Shown piece after piece: positions 56,806 to 64,000 of a stretch of 64,000 nucleotides of DNA (positions are counted from its first letter, which is position 1; every line of letters begins with the position of its first letter). Location of the stretch: the NCBI RefSeq assembly GCF_009017415.1, contig NC_092410.1, positions 2,542,001 through 2,606,000 of the forward strand, given 5' to 3'. The position numbers were made by a program, and so were the translations under genes. Origin of the DNA: Aspergillus flavus (lineage: Eukaryota; Ascomycota; Eurotiomycetes; Eurotiales; Aspergillaceae). A model generated the notes under the pieces. It was not told where the DNA came from. It did not search any database and saw nothing but the letters and a program-made list of their open reading frames with translations.

Positions 56806-57060
56806 GCAAGATATATTCTTGATCACCCACAAACCTTTTCAAGTTCACCAGGGATCTTCAAGAAGTTTTCAGCAAGCAATCGAGTCATGGTCTATCGCGA
56901 TTAAAAGTCTCACTGAGCTTACTGACGAACGAAATAGACATATACCTGATATATCCAATAGTTTCTTTGGGATTTATTGGTGTCTTGGTGTAAGAGGGAC
57001 TGCTTCTGCCTTCTACAGATCATTTCATTTACTTTTCTATATAATCCTAATACTCAAGCA
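56806..57060. repeat. duplicated block, copy B
   Basis: Partner of 54081-54425. Copy B lacks the extra ~90 bases of copy A. It follows directly on the FAD-monooxygenase tail relic, so a breakpoint lies within a few bases of 56805. Confidence 0.85.
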
Positions 57061-57656
57061 GAGCTAGTACATACGACCATAGGGTGTGGAGAACAGGGCT
57101 TCCCGTCCGCTCAGCCGTACTTAAGCCAGATATTACGCGTGGTCAGTAAGTATAATAGCCTTTCGATAATATACATTTCCTCAGGACAGCGTTACATATC
57201 CTACATATTGTAAAGCACAGTACAAAACGAAGTATACAGGGTTTCGGGCCAATACTACTTATATTTCCCAGAGGTAATAATTATCAACAAGATGAACTAT
57301 TGGGCCCCGGGCATAGCAGACAACCCTTGAGAACGTTTAGAGAAAGGCTTAGCGATTGATTGATATACTACTATCAATTCAATATATCCGGACAAAATTA
57401 GTTGTCGGAATGAGTAAAATGTAACAGTAGAAGCAGTTGGTAACGTCCACTTTGAATATTTAACAACAGCAGAATTATGCATAGTTCGTACTACATTCCT
57501 TCGCGTCTTTGCCTTTGCAAAAGCGGCAGGTGTCAGATGACCTCCAAAGGAGCAGACCGCCTTATTTATTGTGGAAGATCTTCGAGACAAGGCTGTATAC
57601 AAAGGCAAGGCTACAAGAATTCCCACATGTGCATTCAGTTATACGAAGAGCCCATC

Positions 57657-60332
57657 ATGTCAGAACGATTTGAATATGACCCTTTGCCAGAGCCAACGTG
57701 CATCCGCTTGGTATCCTTTGTCCCTCAGGATGATGGCACCTCTCCTCCTCCCATGAACCAAGGTGAGCCGCTGCTCCGGCTATCGCTGTGCACGGCGGAT
57801 CTGCGGGATACCCCGCACTATGAGGCACTCTCATATACCTGGGGATCGCCATTCCCTCCAGAGGACTCAAGATCAAGAGCGTACGAGAATGAGAAGAATC
57901 ACCAGCGAGTAGTAATCAACGGTCGTGAACATGAGATTGGACGTAACCTCTGGGAGTTCTTGCATCAACAGCAGCAGATCAACGCGTATCTCAGAAAAGT
58001 GGCCGCAGAAATGCTTGCGTCCGGGTTGGATATCCATGGACGGACTCCTTTAATGCGCGCCGTCATAGATAATATCGTCGATCTGACAGAGACTCTGCTT
58101 GCTCTGGGCGCTGAGACAGGGGCACAAGATAATCAGGGAAAGACGGCACTCCATTACGCACTTTTAAGGGACAGGCCGAATTTGGAACTCGCAGAGCTAC
58201 TGGTCTATTATGGTGCGGATATCCATGCGCAGACAAAAGAAGGGAAAACACCTTTGGATAATGCTGAAGATGAGGTGGTTACGCTGATCACGTCCTTCAA
58301 CAAAGACCTTGGTGGAAAAGCCCTACCAAGAGGCTTGCGACTCTCAGCACAGCGGCCTATGTGGGTTGATTCTATTTCAATCAATCAGAAAGATATAACT
58401 GAGCGCAATAAACAGGTTACTATGATGTCAAATATATATAGCACAGCCATGTCTGTCGTTGTGTGGCTCGGTGTGGAGGACGACAGGCGCATCCCTCTTG
58501 CGCTGGACTCCCTTGACAACCCCAGACCCTGGATATTTTTAACCTCGCTCAGAGATTCGGGGTTTGCAGGGTCGAGACTAGAAAACGCCATGAAAGTAGG
58601 CCACAGTTCTGAGCAGATACTAGATGCACAAGGTATTGAGGAGCTTATGGCGAGGTCATGGTGGTCTCGAACCTGGGTTATCCAGGAGGTGGCGCTGGCG
58701 AAGCGTATTCTGATCATTTGTGGCTCAGTTACAATTTACCCAATGCGAACCACTTTTATATTATGCGCGCTATGCGGTATTCCTTCTCCATGGAAAGAAA
58801 GGCAAGACGTTCTAGACACTACAGCTCTCTTTGAGAGCGCACGTTTTTCAGGGTTACCCGGCATCGAAGCGCTTATGCTTGCGGATATCAGTTTCAGAGC
58901 CGCTCCACACACAGGAGAGCGGGAGTACTACGTGAAGAAAATTTTGAAAGCAATGGGAGCGGTGCCGAATATTTCCTGGGGGCGAAGGCTAAGCCTCCAA
59001 AACCTAGGAAGGTTAAGCTGGTGGTCCCAGTCCAGCGATCCGAGAGACAAAGTCTTCGCACTATTAGGGATTGCCTGCCCGGATCCACAGCACCAGCAGA
59101 TTATTGTAGACTACAACATACCTACAGATGAGGTGTTTGTTCAGTATGGTCGCTTATTCATGCAGGGCTCATCCGAGCCGATCCAGAATCTACACACTGG
59201 CGAAAGCTATGTTTTTGAGCCACTGGAGGGGCTCTCCTATGTCCAGGACACGTCAAAACCTCATCCTGAGTTTCAAGACTACAAAGCCAAGCTTCCATCT
59301 TGGACCCCGAACTTCAGCGCGCATCACACAACCTGCCGCATCTGGTCCCGGGAGTTTGCGGCAGCCTCAGCCATAGCTAACAGCCCAACAATTCTTTCCC
59401 ACCCGGATCCCAAAATCCTGTACGTGAGTGGGAGTATAGTGGACTGTATTGTAGCAATAGAGCCGACGCAAAGCAAGGGTGATGTACACGAGCCTGAGAT
59501 AATGGCCTGGCTCGAACTCATACAGCCCTTGCAACCAAAATACTTGGGAGGAGGTAGCCCTGTCGACGCCCTGCGGAAAACATTAACCGTTGGCAAAGGA
59601 TACCAGAATAAAAAGCGCGCGCGTAGTGCTTTCCGAGACTTTATAGCATGGAGACTATGTCAGAGCCCAATGGAACCTCCATTGGAATCGATACTCACGA
59701 GACTGCGCAAGACTGGCGCACGGGACACTCTCCCCTCGGTTATGGAGCTCCGTAAACAAAAACAGGAGCCTCGGAACCAAAAGCAGGAGTATTGGAGATC
59801 CGTGTTGAAAATAACAGAGAGAATTGAGAGACAAGTACAGGAGTTCCAGGATAAAAAGCAGGGGCCCGAGGAAATAGAGCAGGGGCTTCTGAAACTAAAG
59901 CAGGAGCTCCTGGATCAAGGATATAATATCCGGATAAAAAGGCAGGGGCAAGCAGAAACAGGATGGGTGGACCTGGAAACAATGCAGGAGGACCTGCAAG
60001 TCGGGTATCCCGAGTACAGTCAGGTAGAGTTTTACATTCTTTTTAAGCGGTATTACAGGTCCAGGTGCCTGTTCCGGACCAGAAAGGGCTATATCGGTCT
60101 CGGACCTGTGGGTATACAACCAGGGGATGAAATCTGGCTGTTTGCTACTGCACGGACGCCTTTTATTCTCCGTCGACCATCTAAAGGGTCCCTGAGAAGG
60201 AAGACTCTAGATTCGAATTCCTCAACCGCAGAAAGTGAATGCCGGACATTCATCGGAGAGACTTACGTCCATGGAATCATGAATGGGGAAGCGATGCGTA
60301 AAGATGGCTTTCGTCCGGTGTCTCTAGTATAA
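57657..60332 (+). CDS. HET-domain protein with ankyrin module inserted in the HET domain, 891 aa
   Basis: Single exon. The N-terminus MSERFEYDPLPEPTCIRLVSF is the usual lead-in, so I chose 57657; in-frame ATGs exist up to 57477. The HET domain starts at HYEALSYTWGSPFPPED (residues about 54-70) and runs to INGREHEIGRNLWEFLHQQQQ (about 107). It continues at about 233 with RPMWVDSISINQKDITERNKQVTMMSNIY and WWSRTWVIQEVALAKRI. Between them lie about 100 residues with ankyrin units (DIHGRTPLMRAVIDNIVDLTETLLALGAE, NQGKTALHYALLRDRPN, LVYYGADIHAQTKEGKTPLDNA). A C-terminal region ends EAMRKDGFRPVSLV after YVHGIMNGE, as in many HET proteins. A Lys/Gln/Glu-rich stretch lies at 59750-59955. HET proteins trigger incompatibility cell death in fungi; this gene's role is inferred. 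Confidence 0.88.
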   Translation: MSERFEYDPLPEPTCIRLVSFVPQDDGTSPPPMNQGEPLLRLSLCTADLRDTPHYEALSYTWGSPFPPEDSRSRAYENEKNHQRVVINGREHEIGRNLWEFLHQQQQINAYLRKVAAEMLASGLDIHGRTPLMRAVIDNIVDLTETLLALGAETGAQDNQGKTALHYALLRDRPNLELAELLVYYGADIHAQTKEGKTPLDNAEDEVVTLITSFNKDLGGKALPRGLRLSAQRPMWVDSISINQKDITERNKQVTMMSNIYSTAMSVVVWLGVEDDRRIPLALDSLDNPRPWIFLTSLRDSGFAGSRLENAMKVGHSSEQILDAQGIEELMARSWWSRTWVIQEVALAKRILIICGSVTIYPMRTTFILCALCGIPSPWKERQDVLDTTALFESARFSGLPGIEALMLADISFRAAPHTGEREYYVKKILKAMGAVPNISWGRRLSLQNLGRLSWWSQSSDPRDKVFALLGIACPDPQHQQIIVDYNIPTDEVFVQYGRLFMQGSSEPIQNLHTGESYVFEPLEGLSYVQDTSKPHPEFQDYKAKLPSWTPNFSAHHTTCRIWSREFAAASAIANSPTILSHPDPKILYVSGSIVDCIVAIEPTQSKGDVHEPEIMAWLELIQPLQPKYLGGGSPVDALRKTLTVGKGYQNKKRARSAFRDFIAWRLCQSPMEPPLESILTRLRKTGARDTLPSVMELRKQKQEPRNQKQEYWRSVLKITERIERQVQEFQDKKQGPEEIEQGLLKLKQELLDQGYNIRIKRQGQAETGWVDLETMQEDLQVGYPEYSQVEFYILFKRYYRSRCLFRTRKGYIGLGPVGIQPGDEIWLFATARTPFILRRPSKGSLRRKTLDSNSSTAESECRTFIGETYVHGIMNGEAMRKDGFRPVSLV
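59750..59955 (+). repeat. imperfect Lys-Gln-Glu repeats in the HET protein
   Basis: The nucleotide unit AAGCAGGAG or AAACAGGGG-like returns about seven times (QKQEP, NQKQEY, KKQGPEE, EQGLLK, LKQELLDQ, KRQGQAE). The product is a charged, probably helical or coiled stretch near the C-terminus. Such repeats often vary in number in fungal allorecognition genes. Confidence 0.65.
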
Positions 60333-61491
60333 TCGCATTGGTACTGGTTTCTTAGTAATAATATATTTGCAGCGTTGTGTCTGGCTATACCTAGGAGGCG
60401 GAAATGGTTAGGTGTACCTGATTTGTTTGTTTGTTTGTTTCTTTCTTTTTTTCTTGATTGTATTAAGTTTCGGCAATCCCTCGCAATCTTATTGTATATA
60501 TTTAATGCTAGCATCGTATGTGTCATTATAGAGAAGTCCATATCTAAGTCACAGCAGGGACCTTTCAACGGCAATGGAAGGAAGACTGTAGTTTCTCAGG
60601 CATCAGAACGGTCGAAGAACGGTAGCACAAACCTCCAATAAGTACAGGAGTAGGATGTAGTTTTGGCTATCTAGTGGTAGATTTCGAACCCGGCTCATAG
60701 TTCACTCTAATTATTCCTAAGCATGTCCTTTAATATGCCACTCTAGGCCTAAGATCATTCCTGTTACAGACCCTTGTCTAGTGCTGGCACCCAATGGATC
60801 GTTTATCTAGTAGTTATTCGGGAAGGGCTACAAACGCGGTCTGTAACACTGAGAAGGAACAGTAGAAGTAAGATGGCTCTGAAATCCATATAATAAGAGA
60901 TAATTAAATAAGATACATGGCTTTACCTGGGAAGTATATCTGCGGACTGGAATATCACAGATAAAGTCATGTGAACTATCAGAAACTAATCAATGCTTAT
61001 CACATCCGAAACAGTTCAACTATTCAGCTTTCACTAACTGGTGGAAAAGGTGGCGAAGCACAGCTGCCAAGAGACTGGGTGTCTGGCTGAATGGGGCTAT
61101 GTATCAATCAGAGAGCTGACAGCGTTGATGATCTAGGCAGATGTGGATGGGCATGGGTGTTTACTTTGGCCCATCACCGCGGGGTGGTGGATGTGGTAAG
61201 TCATCACCCTCTCTAAAACATACCCACACTAAGCGCGCGACGACTTGGCATCATCATCTGCACTCACCCTGCAGGGGTGTAGGGTGGGTAGGGTTTCAAT
61301 TGATTTGACCACTGCATAGCAATAACACCTCCGGTTAGGGTATAGCTCTAGCCAACTAGGGTTTGTTCTTATGACCTAGCCTTGCCTTCCTGGAGCAAAA
61401 GCCTCTCTATTCAACCACAATTAACTTGTCGATTTAGTATGCATACTATACAAAGCCCTAAAACATACATGTACATTGTCTAAACGCTCCA
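60333..61491. other. intergenic, convergent gene ends
   Basis: Between HET (+) and FAD monooxygenase (-). It includes a short (TTTG) repeat near 60422-60441 and, at 61330-61491, the source of the flank copied to 56565-56735. No gene seen. Confidence 0.6.
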
Positions 61492-63348
61492 TCAATTAAA
61501 TACCGACGCCAAATATTGCACCCAATCCTTCCCAACATAACCGATATACAAGTCCGGTCTTACAACCACAACTGCGCCTTCGTCGCTCTTCACCCATTCT
61601 GCACCGAACTCATACGTAAGGGTAGTGAGACGATGATCCTGATCATGGATATGCCATATTTCTGCTTTCTGTTGCAGCTCAATAGCCTGTTCAAAAGAGG
61701 CAGGCTTCTCGTTCCCAATGAAGAGAACCTTGAATTTTCCATACCCAAACAGCTCGTATAAACGCATTCGAGAAAGCTCTTCGGCATTAGTTTGAGATGA
61801 TCTTACGGGAAGCTTGGTGACCCATAGATCAGGGCAACGGTTCCCAGCAACAAAGTCGCCGTAGTTTGAGTCGACTACCAGTGGGGTATTAGAGGAGTAG
61901 GAGACTCCCATACCTGTGGATTGGGAAGTTAGGATCGATTTACAATTGTAAAAAGCGAGAAGCGAAGTGAATGATTACCATACCTGTGATATAACCCGCA
62001 TTCTTCTCAATGATTTCAACATACTCTAAAGCAGTCTTGACAGTGGTCCGCACTAACTTAGCAGCAACGTCAATAACGGCCGAAGCTGTGGCACGACGCT
62101 CTTCATCGTAGCTCTTCAGTAGTGTAGAACCTCCATGTCCCTTGGCCACAAAGGCGACCCGCCATATGAGGTTGAATGCGTCTGCGATCCCGGTATTCAG
62201 ACCCTGGCCACCATTGACGGCGTGAACGTGGGCGGCATCGCCCGCAAGCAAAATGCGACCATTTCCATCCTTAGAAATGAATGTGCTGGCTACTCTTTCC
62301 TTGACTAGATTTTTGCGTTAATACTTATGTCTGTGACTCAGAAAGGAATACGCGCATTACGTACTCTCAAATGTACTAAACCACTCCGTCTTCTTGAACT
62401 CAACCTTGTGCGGAGCCATATGGTCTCGGACGGAGGCTTCGGCTTTTTCCTGTGTGATTTCTCCATCGAGGAGGATATAGAAGCGGTTCATACCCCGTTC
62501 CCTATATGTACAGTTAGGCATTTTGTCGGTCGACAAAACCTATAAACAAACAACAAGACCACTTACCGCGGAATCCACGCAACGCGCGATTGCCCATCCT
62601 TCTGAAAGGTAATGATCTCAGGACAAACCGGAAAGTCCGTTTTAATGAAGGTATCCAGAACGGCCCAGACCATCTCGGGCTTGGTTCCGGTAAAGGGTAT
62701 CCCAAGTGTGGTGCGCACAAACGAGCGCGCACCATCTGCCGCAATCGCATATTTGGCCGTTATTGTTTTTCCCTTGTCGGTCGTCACCACGACACCTGAC
62801 GTGGTCTCTTCGATCCCGTTGACATGCGAATTATAGTCGACAGGGATATCAAGTTGATGTAGTAGAGCCTCTTCGACCTCTGACTGGCCGATCATGAGAA
62901 AATTGGGACGATGGGTGTGCTTCAGCGATGTCCACCATTTGTTTTGTTGAGAGGTAAACTGTCCTCCTTCGAATGTCGAGCTTGCTAATGGGGAGTGTTA
63001 ATCAAACTGAATTTCTTGTTAAAGCCGGACTGAACGCACTGTTGCATTTCAAGCCAAAGGGCTCGAGGAAGGGTAAGGTTTTCGTCACTTCGAGATATTG
63101 TTGGGTTCTGGCGTTTAGGGCATCCGCGCGACCGACTTCTAAGGCGCCATTTTTGGCGTCTGAGATAAGATCTATTTAGTATGTTTGATTCCAATTCATG
63201 AACATATCAATTGAGTGTATAGAGGCTACTTACCAATGATATACACTGAGAGTCCCAGGGCTCTCGCAAGAACGGCAGACAGTAAACCTGTTGGTCCACC
63301 GCCGACGATGACCAGATCAACGTCGAATGATGATGATTTGTTCTCCAT
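61492..63348 (-). CDS. FAD-binding aromatic-type monooxygenase (PHBH fold), 514 aa
   Basis: Six exons on the minus strand: 63348-63234, 63171-63040, 62984-62567, 62501-62365, 62304-61984 and 61913-61492; introns are 55-70 bp and all phases fit. The N-terminal FAD Rossmann motif is DVDLVIVGGGPTGLLSAVLARALGL (GxGxxG). EVGRADALNARTQQYLE follows. The DG motif is in YAIAADGARSFVRTTLGIPF, and the GD motif in GRILLAGDAAHVHAVNGGQGLNTGIADAFNLIW. The C-terminal thioredoxin-like domain (about 375-514) ends DLYIGYVGKDWVQYLASVFN. This is PF01494, the phenol/aromatic hydroxylase group with a C-terminal domain as in phenol 2-monooxygenase and MhpA-like enzymes. The substrate is unknown; such genes also occur in secondary-metabolite clusters, though no cluster core enzyme is seen here. 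Its tail was copied to 56.6 kb. Confidence 0.93.
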
Positions 63349-64000
63349 TGTGAACTAGAAGATTGTTGCGCTATGGAGACGCTTCAGGCAAAAGGAAAAC
63401 GAGAAGATTTATGAACAGTACCCAAGAGTCTGGAACGAGAAGGATCGTATGATCTGCCCAACGTTTGATCATCTTTCCTGAATCTGGGAAACACGACGGT
63501 ATACATACTACATCTACAAGGCTGGGCATCGGCATTAGGCCACGCCCCATAGCCAGCTAACGGTGCAGCATATGGATCAGCTAATCCCACGTCCCTGCAG
63601 GACGTTTGACCGCGGGGGCATTCCGCTGGTGGATTGCCTTATCTGATGAGATGACAAATGCAGAAATCACCCGGTATTTGTTTCATTTAAAGTCTAATTA
63701 GGTAATTTAAAGCTCTCTTCGGCTACATTTCTCTGGATCGATGGATCGGGTGGATCTGGACCTGGCTGTGTTCATCTTATCAGCCTTCCTTGGCGAACTT
63801 GGCCACTTGTCTGGACTCTGGAATGATACGGAATTGGGCAGAATCTGGCCGTCGGCAACATGAGACATCAATTGTCAGGGATTCGACACGGATCACAGCC
63901 GCGAAGGTACTCGGGGTCAGGAAATATGTCCCGACTCAAAGTCTGATGCAGAAATTGCAGGCGTGAGTCGGGTGGAGCAAAGGCCGCATTTGGTGTAGGG
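63349..64000. promoter_or_regulatory. promoter region of the FAD monooxygenase, window end
   Basis: Upstream flank of the minus-strand monooxygenase; no other gene supported. A CGG-spaced palindrome for a Zn2Cys6 factor is possible but none is assigned. Confidence 0.4.

Larger units (their letters stand above)
55416..57656. other. spacer with copied fragments
   Basis: About 2.2 kb between the ankyrin and HET genes. Its right half holds the FAD-monooxygenase tail relic (56565-56804) and block copy B (56806-57060), joined almost base to base. The left half has no recognised content; minus frames at 55204-55662 overlap the ankyrin 3' end and have no motif. Confidence 0.65.

Noticed and set aside
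61492..63348. Monooxygenase as part of a secondary-metabolite cluster
   Set aside because: No polyketide synthase, NRPS, terpene cyclase or other core enzyme is present in the window.
1..64000. CRISPR arrays, rRNA genes or long transposons
   Set aside because: No regularly spaced repeats, rRNA-like sequence, reverse transcriptase, integrase or transposase motifs were seen.

Overview
The window is nuclear DNA of a filamentous ascomycete. Its genes have short introns (about 47-93 bp) with GT..AG ends and CTAAC-type branch sites. It carries fungal-restricted families: two Zn2Cys6 regulators, PalI/Rim9, AIM11, a HET-domain protein and a GH55 glucanase. Protein style and gene set point to Eurotiales, most likely Aspergillus. 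That placement is inference from recognised families, not from a search. Exon coordinates were worked out by hand from splice sites and reading-frame phase.

Layout. 1-2.6 kb: a gene-free stretch, then a WD40-repeat pseudogene with two frameshifts and one stop. 3.0-6.0 kb: a small secreted protein and a mitochondrial ABC1/UbiB-type kinase-like protein (+). 6.3-11.7 kb: two long disordered proteins in tandem (-). 12.5-13.7 kb: the Golgi syntaxin Sed5 (+), sharing a divergent promoter with the upstream disordered protein. 14.1-18.3 kb: a (GAA)34 microsatellite, an F-box-like protein and a Zn2Cys6 regulator (-). 18.3-21.3 kb: gene-poor. 21.3-32.3 kb: a DUF1275 membrane protein, a crotonase, an M50-like membrane peptidase, a DAO-type FAD oxidoreductase, an MFS sugar transporter and a mucin-like membrane sensor (all +). 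33.0-35.1 kb: PalI of the ambient-pH pathway (-). 35.1-38.5 kb: gene-poor, with one candidate 64-residue gene between homopolymer runs. 38.5-48.2 kb: GH55 glucanase, DUF3433 membrane protein, second Zn2Cys6 regulator and AIM11 (+). 48.8-49.7 kb: an unrecognised spliced gene (-). 51.3-52.7 kb: a monoglyceride-lipase-like hydrolase and tRNA-Glu(CTC).

53-63.4 kb is the accessory part. It holds the broken C-terminus of an NLR-type WD40 protein, an ankyrin-repeat gene, two diverged copies of an unexplained ~290-bp block, a duplicated and broken tail of the neighbouring FAD monooxygenase, a HET protein whose HET domain is split by an inserted ankyrin module, and the intact FAD monooxygenase. This is the most unusual part of the window. 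It looks like a rearranging allorecognition-type locus, with breakpoints that can be read in the sequence.

Apart from that cluster and the adjacent FAD oxidoreductase/transporter pair, the genes appear to be ordinary, independently transcribed housekeeping or lifestyle genes.
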